Assembly (NCBI RefSeq): GCF_000786105.1
Contig: NZ_JTEV01000013.1
Location: 1-64,000 of the forward strand
Reading direction: 5' to 3'
Source: Bdellovibrio sp. ArHS
GTDB lineage: Bacteria; Bdellovibrionota; Bdellovibrionia; Bdellovibrionales; Bdellovibrionaceae
Length of the DNA: 64,000 bases
The position numbers and the translations under genes were made by a program. Of the stretch, positions 56,415 to 64,000 are shown one piece after another. How positions within the stretch are numbered: the stretch's first letter is position 1; the number at the start of each line of letters is the position of its first letter. The notes under the pieces are model-generated. The model did not search any database, was not told the DNA's origin, and saw nothing but the letters and a program-made list of their open reading frames with translations.

Positions 56415-57654
56415 AATCTAAAAATTTCCCACGTTTCATAATGTCGGTTTTAGGAACCCAGATATTTCCTTCTTTGCACTCATAGTGGCGGTCATAGCCG
56501 CAACCTCGTCCCCAGGAATTTCTGATAAGATATTCACACTGCCCGGACTTTTCATTAAATCGTCGTCCTGCGATCACGCTGGCGTGCATGCGTCTTTTTT
56601 CGGTATCCCGTCGGTCTATCAAGTTCGAAGAGTCGTATCCCAGGACCACGGGATTCATTTTATTTAGTTGCTCGTCTAAGTCCTGAATCATACCTTTTTT
56701 ATCGAAGACATATACGTTGGCTTCTGTTTCCATATTCGCTTTAACTCGGGGCTCACAAGTCTTGTCAGCCATATTGTCGATGAAATCGCGTGACGAGCTT
56801 TCGCGAAGGACTGCTTGTAAGTCTGCTATTTTTACGTTGGGAAATAGTGCACGGGATCTGTGATAAAGAGGCGCGCAGTCTGTTGCAGAGGCCCCCAATT
56901 TCTGGCGGCCCATAGCATCGATGGCCTGCAGGGTGTTTTTGAAGTTTGAACTTGAGTTGTCTTCGCTAGGAAAATCTTTTTCCAGGCAAAATCCTTTTTT
57001 TAGGGTACTGTCGATAGCGCCAGCGGTGAAGCCCCCTTGGATGTCGTCAGCCGTTGTTCCCAATGTTTTGCGAATATCAGAAAGAATTCCGTCATTGTAG
57101 GAAATGGCGATATCGGCAGCCGAAACAGTCTTTTTTAACTTATATGAGACAAGATCTGCAGCCGCAAATGCGTAACACCATCCGACCGAGTCCTGATTTC
57201 TGACAGGTCCGAAATCCTTGCTCATGTCGACGGGAGAACAGGATTGGCGCTCTTTGACGGCTGACTGGGCACCTTGCGATTTGTGTTTTTTTAGGAAGGC
57301 TTCAACTTCGGCGGGGGACAGACCGGCCTTTCTTGCATACATCCTGTATTCCAGTTCGAACATTTCTACGCGCCCATTTTCAGAAAATGTTTCGATGTCT
57401 TCTTTGATGCGTTTATACTCTTCGCGGATCGAAGTCATTTTTATCTGATCCAGAAAGGTTTCTGAAACTCCCATGGCGCGGGCGCCGCCGCAAGCACTGA
57501 TATTCTTTTTTGCGATATCCACGCTGACAGAAACATCACGGTAGGTGTAATTTTGGTATATGTACTTCATCTGGTCGCGCACTGAATCGCGATCACAGGT
57601 GGTTTGCGCAAATCCCGACAAAAGTAGAGTTTTAAAAAGAATGAGTACTAGCAT
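56404..57654 (-). CDS. Exported papain-like (C1) cysteine peptidase
   Basis: 416 residues. Signal peptide ends GFAQ. A helical stretch (about 25-135) could be a propeptide. The catalytic domain follows: FGPVRNQDSVGWCYAFAAAD (Gln 154, Cys 160), RMHASVIAG (His 357) and LIRNSWGRGCGY (Asn 379). This is the papain order with all four key residues. C1 peptidases are less usual in bacteria and some are virulence or predation factors. Export, a partner gene and a hairpin directly before the start make it an interesting member of the predator's protease set. Confidence 0.9.
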   Translation of the reverse strand: MLVLILFKTLLLSGFAQTTCDRDSVRDQMKYIYQNYTYRDVSVSVDIAKKNISACGGARAMGVSETFLDQIKMTSIREEYKRIKEDIETFSENGRVEMFELEYRMYARKAGLSPAEVEAFLKKHKSQGAQSAVKERQSCSPVDMSKDFGPVRNQDSVGWCYAFAAADLVSYKLKKTVSAADIAISYNDGILSDIRKTLGTTADDIQGGFTAGAIDSTLKKGFCLEKDFPSEDNSSSNFKNTLQAIDAMGRQKLGASATDCAPLYHRSRALFPNVKIADLQAVLRESSSRDFIDNMADKTCEPRVKANMETEANVYVFDKKGMIQDLDEQLNKMNPVVLGYDSSNLIDRRDTEKRRMHASVIAGRRFNEKSGQCEYLIRNSWGRGCGYDRHYECKEGNIWVPKTDIMKRGKFLDYVK

Positions 57655-57657
57655 CAG

Positions 57658-57688
57658 TAATTACATCGGCTGTCCGCCGATGTAATTA
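57658..57688. promoter_or_regulatory. 13-bp inverted repeat before the C1 peptidase start
   Basis: TAATTACATCGGC / GCCGATGTAATTA with a 5-base loop ends 3 bases before the ATG. T run lies on the plus-strand side, so as a terminator it would act against antisense transcripts; on the minus strand it would occlude initiation. Confidence 0.6.
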
Positions 57689-57702
57689 AGCTTTTTTTTC
57701 TT

Positions 57703-58323
57703 TTACTTAGGCATTTGGCGCATTTGCGCGACCTTTTTGTAAGCTGGGCGAGAATGCAGCTCGGTCATCCATCGTTGAATGTGAGGATAAGCCGATAAGT
57801 CATACTTTAGTCCAAGTAGAATGTCTGTCACAGTCCCTAAATTAACGTCGGCAACGGTAAAACGATCTCCCACAAGGAAGGTCTTTCCTTCGAGGCCGCG
57901 ATTCAAGACTTCTAGAACTCGTGGCAGAGCTTTTTTTGAATTTTCAATGACCAGCTGGTTGCGGTGTTCGGCGGGGACAAAGAATTCCTGGATCATCCAG
58001 CTTACCGCCGGCTCCTGAAAATCCACTAAGCCCCATAAGCTCCATTGTTGAATCAAAGATTCTTCCTGAAGATTTTTCGGTGCTAAAGGACTTTCAAATT
58101 TCTTGGCCAGATAGCTATTGATCGCCATCGACTCCCACAACACGAAATCACCGTCGATCATCGCAGGAATTTTTCCATTCGGATTGATCTTTAAAAACGC
58201 CTCTGATTTCTGTTCTTTTTCTCGCAAATTCAGCGGCATGACTTCGTAGGGAACAGCGAGTTCTTCAAGCATCCAATAGCAGCGTCCCGCACTTGAAAGA
58301 GGTGAACCATAAAGTTTGATCAT
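57703..58323 (-). CDS. Glutathione S-transferase family protein
   Basis: 206 residues. Thioredoxin-like N-domain (IKLYGSPLSSAGRCYWMLEE, NPNGKIPAMIDGDFVLWES with the cis-Pro and Glu-Ser) and helical C-domain (LEGKTFLVGDRFTVADVNLG). Conjugates glutathione or relatives to electrophiles. The Ser pair near residue 10 may activate the thiol. It stands downstream of the DUF990-type exporter on the same strand with an 11-base gap, so may share its message. Confidence 0.9.
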   Translation of the reverse strand: MIKLYGSPLSSAGRCYWMLEELAVPYEVMPLNLREKEQKSEAFLKINPNGKIPAMIDGDFVLWESMAINSYLAKKFESPLAPKNLQEESLIQQWSLWGLVDFQEPAVSWMIQEFFVPAEHRNQLVIENSKKALPRVLEVLNRGLEGKTFLVGDRFTVADVNLGTVTDILLGLKYDLSAYPHIQRWMTELHSRPAYKKVAQMRQMPK

Positions 58324-58334
58324 ATGAACCTTCC

Positions 58335-59129
58335 TTAAGAACTTGCGCTGGAATAAAAGCGCAAGGCAAATCTCCAGAATTTATTGGAGAGATAAATTAA
58401 AATAAATGATAACACAACCACCCACATAATAAGGCCGAATTGCGGCGGTTCCAACAAGGCTCTTGCGGGAACGCTGGCAATGACTCCCACCGGAAGAGCC
58501 GTCAACAAAATCCATTTGAACCAAGGTACATAAATAGAATCGGGTCGCATTCCCAATTTATAGATTTGATACCAGATAAACTGAAGATTTTCAGAGCGGG
58601 CAAATATAACCGCAGTGGAGGCCATAAAAAATCTCATTGCATAGAGGGCAATAAGTCCACACGGAATCAAAACTATGAGCCACAAAAGTCGCAGCCAATG
58701 AAAGTCCGGAAGTTGCCAAAGGCTGTAGAAAAACCAGGAAAGCCCCAACAGCAGATTTCCGATCATCGCGGTAGAAGCCTTTTGAAGGCTTAGCATAAAC
58801 TGCGAGTTCACGGGTTTTGCTAAGAGCAGATCTAAATCACCCTTGCGAACTTTTTCAGAAAACTGATCCAGATTTTCCGAAAGAATGATCATATAAAGAC
58901 CGTCAACAACAAAGACCAGTCCCAGGAAGACGCGCATCTGTTCTAAGTTCCAATCCCCAATCTTTGGCGTGTGATGAAATAGAACTTCAAACGTCAGAAT
59001 CTGGGCGGCATACCAGAAAATGTCAGTCACAATTCTGGTTAAAAAATTAACCCGATATTCGAGATCCGCGATGAAGCTGGTTCGGAAAAGAGCAAAGTAT
59101 AGAGAGAGGTATTTTTTTAAAGTCTTCAC
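58335..59129 (-). CDS. ABC-2/DUF990 permease subunit 2
   Basis: 264 residues with six hydrophobic helices. KYLSLYFALFRTSFIADLEY and EYRVNFLTRIVTDIFWYAAQ are typical of DUF990 exporter subunits; LRKGDLDLLLAKPVNSQF-type text appears as KVRKGDLDLLLAKPVNSQFM. The start is GTG directly after the TAA of the first subunit (no gap). Forms a membrane pair with it. The substrate is unknown. Confidence 0.88.
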   Translation of the reverse strand: MKTLKKYLSLYFALFRTSFIADLEYRVNFLTRIVTDIFWYAAQILTFEVLFHHTPKIGDWNLEQMRVFLGLVFVVDGLYMIILSENLDQFSEKVRKGDLDLLLAKPVNSQFMLSLQKASTAMIGNLLLGLSWFFYSLWQLPDFHWLRLLWLIVLIPCGLIALYAMRFFMASTAVIFARSENLQFIWYQIYKLGMRPDSIYVPWFKWILLTALPVGVIASVPARALLEPPQFGLIMWVVVLSFILIYLSNKFWRFALRFYSSASS

Positions 59130-59963
59130 TTAGGCCCCCGTCCCCGCATAGGTTTTTACTCCCTTGCGCCACAGCAGCGTTCCGATGGCGTTCACGATAA
59201 CAATGCCGATTGTGATAGAGGCGAAGGACTGCCAGACTGTCGCGATTTCCAACCGCCCGGTGATATAACCGACGGGGACATAAACCCCGGCACTGAAAGG
59301 CAGTGCGATCACCCAGGTTCGGAAGGGCTCGGGCATCAAATCCAGCGGGAAGAGTTCTCCAGTGAACAACCACAAAGCTAAGTTTTTGGCCCCCGTCAAA
59401 GAGTAAACCTTGTTGAAATAAAACGCGATTGTGGCGACGGCAAAGCTGATGGAATGGACAAGGACGAGATAATAGAACTCTAAAGCAAAGGCGATGGGCA
59501 GTCGGGAAAACTGTGTGGGAAGTTTAAAAGCCATAACCACGAACAGCGGAATCATCATTGATACCAGCGTCGTTATGAATTTGTACCCCATAAGTTGCGA
59601 AAAATAATATTCATAAAAACTCATTGGTCGCACCAGAAGACTATTTATGGTCCCGGTGTCGATTTCTTGGATCATGCGATATTCGTACATCCAACTGGTG
59701 CAGATCCGCGCAAAAAATGCACCCCACAAAGCATAGGAAAGGTAGTAATCGCGACTAAAGCCAGCAATCTCGGTAGAGCCTGCGCCGACGAAGACTGCAT
59801 ACCACAAAAGCATTTCGATGCCCGTGGTGATCGTGGGCTGTAAAATCGCATCAACAAAATAGTTCAGGCGATATTCAAGATTCGTGACGATCGCAAGTTT
59901 AGCGAACGCGAGATTCCGTTTCCAAAAAACGGCGGATGACATCTTCAAAATCGACCTCTTCAT
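59130..59963 (-). CDS. ABC-2/DUF990 permease subunit 1
   Basis: 277 residues, six helices. TNLEYRLNYFVDAILQPTIT and IDTGTINSLLVRPMSFYEYY follow the same family as the next subunit. Two starts are possible, ATG 59963 and ATG 59942; both overlap the ATPase gene, by 65 or 44 bases, which is long for this genome. The reading frame of the overlap codes for both protein ends. Confidence 0.88.
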   Translation of the reverse strand: MKRSILKMSSAVFWKRNLAFAKLAIVTNLEYRLNYFVDAILQPTITTGIEMLLWYAVFVGAGSTEIAGFSRDYYLSYALWGAFFARICTSWMYEYRMIQEIDTGTINSLLVRPMSFYEYYFSQLMGYKFITTLVSMMIPLFVVMAFKLPTQFSRLPIAFALEFYYLVLVHSISFAVATIAFYFNKVYSLTGAKNLALWLFTGELFPLDLMPEPFRTWVIALPFSAGVYVPVGYITGRLEIATVWQSFASITIGIVIVNAIGTLLWRKGVKTYAGTGA

Positions 59964-60729
59964 TTTCAGCTAATTCTTTATTTGATTTTGCAACAAACTC
60001 GGGAACGGTGCCTTGATAGACGATGTGTCCTTTGCTGATAAGCAAAAGCTTGTCGGCCAACTTGGCAATGTCGTCCATGTAGTGGCTCGTTAAAATGACA
60101 GTGGGACTTTTTTCTTTTACGTATTGATCCAGGAACTCGCGAATTGTTTCCTGCGCGACAATGTCTAAGCCGATTGTCGGTTCATCCAAAAACAAAACCT
60201 GTGGTTCGTGCAAAAGAGCCCCAATGATTTCCATTTTCATGCGTTCACCCAGGCTTAAACGTCGCAACTGCGTGTGTAAGACATGCGAGCACTGAAGCAT
60301 CTCGGCCAATTGTTCAACGCGCTGGCGGGCTTTAGTGGGATCTAAGTCATAAATTCGCGCCAGCAGGGCGTAAGAGTCTGCGGGAGAAATATCCCACCAC
60401 AACTGATTCTTCTGTCCCAGAAGAATGCTGATCTGGCGTAGAAATTCATTCTTTCTTTCCCATGGACGAAATCCCAAAACTTTGGCGTCGCCACTTGTCG
60501 GAGTGACCAGGCCGGAAAGCATTTTCAGAAGCGTAGTTTTTCCCGCGCCATTGGCGCCGACAAGTCCGACGATCTGTCCTGATTCTATTTTTAAAGTGGT
60601 GCTATCAAGCGCGACTCGGTCAATATGCTTGCGATTGATAAAGCCACGAAGGGAATTAAGAAATCCCTCGGGCTTTTGATATGTTTGATAAACGCGCTTT
60701 AGATTTTCAGTTTCGATTGCTATCGCCAT
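59899..60729 (-). CDS. ABC exporter ATPase
   Basis: 276 residues. Walker [21 protein letters not shown], signature LSLGERMKMEIIGALLHEP, Walker B VLFLDEPTIGLD, switch His in LTSHYMDDIA. The Q-loop region RQISILLGQKNQLWWDISPA is typical of ATPases paired with DUF990 subunits. First gene of the ATPase-permease-permease-GST run. No clear ribosome site before the ATG. The small exported protein ahead of it ends 17 bases upstream. Confidence 0.93.
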   Translation of the reverse strand: MAIAIETENLKRVYQTYQKPEGFLNSLRGFINRKHIDRVALDSTTLKIESGQIVGLVGANGAGKTTLLKMLSGLVTPTSGDAKVLGFRPWERKNEFLRQISILLGQKNQLWWDISPADSYALLARIYDLDPTKARQRVEQLAEMLQCSHVLHTQLRRLSLGERMKMEIIGALLHEPQVLFLDEPTIGLDIVAQETIREFLDQYVKEKSPTVILTSHYMDDIAKLADKLLLISKGHIVYQGTVPEFVAKSNKELAENEEVDFEDVIRRFLETESRVR

Positions 60730-60746
60730 GTTGGCGATACTATAGA

Positions 60747-61277
60747 CTACTCTTGCGCAAAAGAAAACTCAGCGTAACGTTCTTCGTCGCTGAAGTAAGT
60801 CAAAGTATCCGAGGAAACATAGCTTCCTTCAACGATACGACCTTCTTGACAGCTTTTCAAAGACGCACGCGAGCCATCGAATTCACAGTCTCCAGTGTAC
60901 CAGGCCTTCTCAGAGTACTGGATTTTATAGCCGACAAGATCCTGGTCTTTATAAAAAGCCACTACTTGGTCTAAACGAGTACGACCGGAGGCATAATAAT
61001 CGCCTTCCAAAATAGTATCGCCCCAAATTTGGGCTTGATCGAAGGCGACCTTTTTCAAAGTGTCTTTAGTTGCGGCGGAAAGTTTATTTAGCTTCGCTTT
61101 TTGGTCGTAGACAATCACGCGGCTGTAAGAGCCAGAGCAAGGATCCGCTTTGCAGGCATTTTCAAAGTGAGCAGCTTCTTCGTAAAACTTGTCACCATTG
61201 GGGCCCATTTGGTCAGCCAAAGCAGTCGTAGAGGCACACAATCCGATCAGTGCTAGTGAGATGATTTTCGAAAACAT
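60747..61277 (-). CDS. Exported protein of unknown function
   Basis: 176 residues. Signal peptide ends ALA-DQ; four cysteines in the mature part (CKADPCS, DCEFDG, SCQEG). No family recognised. Strong AAAGGAGG before the ATG suggests high expression. It is 17 bases upstream of the ABC exporter genes on the same strand and might be made with them; a link is not shown. Confidence 0.78.
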   Translation of the reverse strand: MFSKIISLALIGLCASTTALADQMGPNGDKFYEEAAHFENACKADPCSGSYSRVIVYDQKAKLNKLSAATKDTLKKVAFDQAQIWGDTILEGDYYASGRTRLDQVVAFYKDQDLVGYKIQYSEKAWYTGDCEFDGSRASLKSCQEGRIVEGSYVSSDTLTYFSDEERYAEFSFAQE

Positions 61278-61419
61278 AGTGGCCTCCTTTACACAGAAGA
61301 CTATGCTCCTAAACCGAGAGAAATTTTAATACATAGACAATATGTTATTATGCTAAAAATGCATCTTATTCACTTCCAAAGAGCGTCTGCGGCGGGTGTG
61401 GGCTGCTCTCAATGAAGCG

Positions 61420-62208
61420 TTATTGCAGTCGGAAGTCGGCCGTAATGGGGGCATGATCTGAGCTTTTGATATCTGAGTGCAGCTTTGAGGAGTGAAGAAG
61501 CAACCCACGCACAAAGACATGGTCTAACTTCATGCCTCGATCATCATTGTCCAACAGAATCTTTTTAAGTCCTAAAGAGCCCAAGATCGCCTCTAAGGCA
61601 TTGAGGCGATTGCCATTCCAACTGTTGAAGTCGCCGGCAAAAATGATGGGTCCTTGGTGTTTTCGAAGGAAGTCCGCAACCGCTTGAATTTGCGCCCGGT
61701 TGTTTTTATCTTGGACGAAGTTCAGCGCATGAATGTTAGCGACCATCAAGGTTTCACGGCTATTGGCTACAGCAAACTCTGCAACCAGCGTCATTTTAGG
61801 TGTGCGGACCACGGGTTCTCTGCCGGGGCTCCGAAAGAAATAGGTTTTAAGAGCTCCGGTCAAAGAGCCGTTCATGACTCCGGTGGGGCTTTCATCGATA
61901 AAGCTGGTGGCAAAATCCCAGCAAAAATTCTTCTGACGAAGAGCTATCGATGTGACGAAGGGATCCAGCATCGCCTCTTGGATCAGAACCACATCGGACT
62001 TGGGCACGAAATGCTCAAAATCACGAGCCCAGCGCGCTTTTGCTTCCGCTTTTTTTATATTCCATACGAAGAGAGAAAAATTCGCAGGAAGAAATTCAGC
62101 TTGGCAGACGCCAAAGCGGGTCATCACATCGCTATCCTGCGGTATTTCATAGGCGAATGCGGAAGCTCCCATCACCATGGTCAGTGCGAGGGCCCATCTT
62201 TGCATCAT
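61420..62208 (-). CDS. YafD-like exported endonuclease/exonuclease/phosphatase protein
   Basis: 262 residues. Signal peptide ends ASAFA. The EEP fold shows VWNIKKAEAKARWARD, VVLIQEAMLDP (Glu), MVANIHALNF (His), IIFAGDFNSWNGNRLNALEA (Asp, Asn), KLDHVFVRGL and SSDHAPITADF (Asp, His). The order and wording follow E. coli YafD (UPF0294). Members cut phosphodiester bonds; nucleic acid or phospholipid could be the target in the periplasm. GGGAGAAG precedes the start. Confidence 0.87.
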   Translation of the reverse strand: MMQRWALALTMVMGASAFAYEIPQDSDVMTRFGVCQAEFLPANFSLFVWNIKKAEAKARWARDFEHFVPKSDVVLIQEAMLDPFVTSIALRQKNFCWDFATSFIDESPTGVMNGSLTGALKTYFFRSPGREPVVRTPKMTLVAEFAVANSRETLMVANIHALNFVQDKNNRAQIQAVADFLRKHQGPIIFAGDFNSWNGNRLNALEAILGSLGLKKILLDNDDRGMKLDHVFVRGLLLHSSKLHSDIKSSDHAPITADFRLQ

Positions 62209-62231
62209 ATGCTTCTCCCGAAACCGGTTGG

Positions 62232-62756
62232 CTAAACCTTCTTTTCAAGGACGGTAAACTCTAATCCTTGTACTTTGGGGATTCCGAAACGTTCGTCGCC
62301 GTAAGGGAAGGGTTTCGTCTCTTTGGTGTCACGGAAACCATGCTTCACATACCAGGCGATAAGCTCAGAGCGCACCGAGATCACCGTCATGTAAATGCTA
62401 GTGCAATCCCAGAATTGTGCAAGGGCTTCCGATTCGTCTAACAACATCTTGCCAATTCCCTGACTTTGCAATGACGGATCGACAGTTAACATGCCCAAAT
62501 AGCATTTTGAATTGTGCTTTTCTAAATGCACACAGCCCAACAAGTCTCCGGTGTCATCATCTTCAGCGATAAGTATGATCGAATCATTTCTATGAATCAG
62601 TTCGCGCAGGCTTTGTTCATCCACACGTTGACCATCTAGCAAATCAGCCTCGGTCGTCCATCCTTCTTTGGAGCTGTCTCCGCGATAGGCCGAGTTGACG
62701 AGTTTCACAAGATGCTCAATATGACTTTCATCGGCTTGGGTAAATTCAATATGCAT
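62232..62756 (-). CDS. GNAT family N-acetyltransferase
   Basis: 174 residues from ATG 62756, which has GGAGGAATTT before it; a longer frame to 62906 is rejected. The acetyl-CoA loop is MLTVDPSLQSQGIGKMLLDE; WYVKHGFRDTKE lies near the end. Substrate unknown. It follows the TPMT-like gene by 32 bases, likely in one message. Confidence 0.88.
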   Translation of the reverse strand: MHIEFTQADESHIEHLVKLVNSAYRGDSSKEGWTTEADLLDGQRVDEQSLRELIHRNDSIILIAEDDDTGDLLGCVHLEKHNSKCYLGMLTVDPSLQSQGIGKMLLDESEALAQFWDCTSIYMTVISVRSELIAWYVKHGFRDTKETKPFPYGDERFGIPKVQGLEFTVLEKKV

Positions 62757-62788
62757 AAATTCCTCCGACCCGAAGGTGCCGGCTTCTT

Positions 62789-63823
62789 TTAAGTTTTCTT
62801 GGTATAGATGAAAAGTTCTTTGCCTTGGCGGCGGGGAACAGACTTTTGCCAGCGGCCCCAAAAGATCGGGTGATAAGACGATTTCAAACGTTGTCGCAGT
62901 TCCCATTCAGTGCCGCCATAGGGCGGGCCTTGGCGTTTTTCGAAAGTGAAGAACACACCCATCAGGTGGCCTCCGCTGACTAAGACGCGGTTCCATACCT
63001 TCACCAGATCCTGGCGTTTGGCAGGATTGATCGCACAATAACAAGTGTGTTCGAAAACCACGTCGAAGGCTTGGTCAAAATCACGGGGAAGTTTGAAAAG
63101 ATCTGCTTCCAGGAATGTCAGGTTTGAAAGATGTCCGTAATTCTTTTTCGCGCGCTCAATGGCTTCCGGAGAAATATCCACAGCCGTCACAAAGTGACCG
63201 GCCGTCGCGAAAAATGCAGCATCATGACCTTCTCCGCAGCCCAAAACAAGAATTCGGGAACGGGCAATTTTCAGTCGTGGAAGCATATCTTTCAAAGCTT
63301 CAGCCGGTTCTCCTAAGTTCCAACCTGGATTGACTTCTTCTTTGTAAATGTTGCTCCAGTAAGTCTCTTTTTCGACATTTTCGTTCGCAGGCCAATAGTT
63401 GGGAATTTCGTAAGTCTTTCCCTGGAACTCGATGAAGTCATCGCCGTATTCGTCGAGCAAATTAAAAAAGCTGGCCTGGGCTTTGCGAGAAAAGACAAAA
63501 GGAATATTGTTCGAAGCGTATCCGTGAAAACGGTCCCATTCATCCAGGGACAACGATTCCAATTGAAAAGAATAATGGACGCCGTAAGGAAGCGAAATTT
63601 CCCAGGTGCCGTCGTGAAAATGGACTTGTGAAGCCACATAGGGTTCGTCAAAAGCCTCTACGATGACGGGCGTTTCACCAATAGTGGAAAGCAATGTTCC
63701 ACCTTCATGAAGTTTCAAATTCTGCAGAAGTTCTTGTCCTACTAAAGGGTCTTGGATGCGAATTTCTCGACTGAGTCCGTAACCCTCTTCATCAATCTGG
63801 ATGAATTGTGTAGGAATTGGCAT
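62789..63823 (-). CDS. TPMT-like methyltransferase with N-terminal extension
   Basis: 344 residues. The C-terminal 180 are a class I methyltransferase of the thiopurine S-methyltransferase-like type: ETYWSNIYKEEVNPGWNLGE, ILVLGCGEGHDAAFFATAGH, VDISPEAIERAKKN and FEHTCYCAINPAKRQDLV. The first 165 residues form an extra domain with beta-strand character that I do not recognise. Small thiols, selenium or tellurium compounds are usual substrates of the family. It starts 2 bases after the stop of the partial gene at the window end. Confidence 0.83.
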   Translation of the reverse strand: MPIPTQFIQIDEEGYGLSREIRIQDPLVGQELLQNLKLHEGGTLLSTIGETPVIVEAFDEPYVASQVHFHDGTWEISLPYGVHYSFQLESLSLDEWDRFHGYASNNIPFVFSRKAQASFFNLLDEYGDDFIEFQGKTYEIPNYWPANENVEKETYWSNIYKEEVNPGWNLGEPAEALKDMLPRLKIARSRILVLGCGEGHDAAFFATAGHFVTAVDISPEAIERAKKNYGHLSNLTFLEADLFKLPRDFDQAFDVVFEHTCYCAINPAKRQDLVKVWNRVLVSGGHLMGVFFTFEKRQGPPYGGTEWELRQRLKSSYHPIFWGRWQKSVPRRQGKELFIYTKKT

Positions 63824-63825
63824 TT

Positions 63826-64000
63826 TTAGTGGGTCGCTTCCTGAGGGGCCGCTGTCGGAGCTGCCGTGGCGGCGGGAGCTGCTTCCTCAGTTTCAGGGGC
63901 TTCACCCGGAGTCAAAGTTGTACCCTCGGTGAAAACCACGATGTCATTTGTCGTTTTTACGGATTGAAGAACCCATTTGTCAGTGCTTGCATCTTCAGAA
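63826..64000 (-). CDS. Ala/Pro/Thr-rich C-terminal fragment
   Basis: 57 codons are visible before TAA 63828-63826; the start is beyond the window. It reads DKWVLQSVKTTNDIVVFTEG, then a low-complexity tail of Ala, Pro, Thr and Glu. Such tails are common in exported or surface-linked proteins. No family can be named from this. It is tightly upstream of the TPMT-like gene. Confidence 0.7.
   Translation of the reverse strand, partial: SEDASTDKWVLQSVKTTNDIVVFTEGTTLTPGEAPETEEAAPAATAAPTAAPQEATH

Overview
The window reads as chromosome of a predatory Bdellovibrio, close to B. bacteriovorus (inference). The main pointers are a Bd3614-type deaminase, a MalE-MalF fusion transporter, a SpeD-SpeE fusion, many exported peptidases and lipoproteins, medium GC content and tightly packed genes. 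I see no phage, insertion sequence, tRNA, CRISPR array or toxin-antitoxin pair. The one RNA gene is RNase P RNA (rnpB, 48769-49148). The window opens inside a DUF2239 gene and closes inside a gene of which only an Ala/Thr/Pro-rich C-terminus is visible.

Layout. 1-6.3 kb: two divergent chemoreceptors, a zinc-ribbon YjdM protein, a TetR regulator facing a PPC-domain gene, and an AHSA1 protein. 6.5-11 kb: a DoxX protein, a YadGH-like ABC exporter, an OPT transporter translationally coupled to an alkyltransferase-like DNA repair protein. 11-15.6 kb: exported envelope genes (LAS-type lipoprotein, L,D-transpeptidase), then a zinc protein overlapping a YcaQ-like glycosylase. 15.7-26.2 kb: a complete maltodextrin/starch locus. 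Pullulanase, MalEF, MalG, MalK, alpha-amylase and a ROK sugar kinase run on the minus strand, and a maltoporin is divergent from them. Together they would cut alpha-glucans outside the inner membrane, pass them through the porin, import and phosphorylate the products.

26-39.8 kb: mixed housekeeping and accessory genes (metallopeptidase-like lipoprotein, one-domain asparaginase, GreA-like factor, Hsp20, DUF2867 epimerase, GT39-like membrane protein, UbiG-like methyltransferase, B12/radical SAM protein, M28 aminopeptidase, NhaR-like LysR). Several convergent gene pairs overlap at their 3' ends. 40-48.7 kb: a stress and translation block (HPF-like factor, BON protein, flavodoxin-fold reductase, SodB, SpeDE, RlmK-like methyltransferase, Bd3614-like deaminase, hybrid histidine kinase, Cys-rich copper protein). 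A 163-bp inverted-repeat element with stacked internal hairpins lies at 41058-41220.

48.7-64 kb: rnpB is followed by a three-gene exported cassette (YiiX-like lipoprotein, second lipoprotein, phospholipase D-like enzyme) and an M3 peptidase. Then come a C1 papain-like peptidase overlapping a small Cys-rich exported protein, a GST, a DUF990-type ABC exporter, and a group with a YafD-like hydrolase, a GNAT and a TPMT-like methyltransferase.

The items I would look at first are the exported YiiX/lipoprotein/PLD cassette, the 41058-41220 element, the C1 peptidase with its overlapping partner, and the LAS lipoprotein pair. All functional calls rest on motif reading; no database search was possible.
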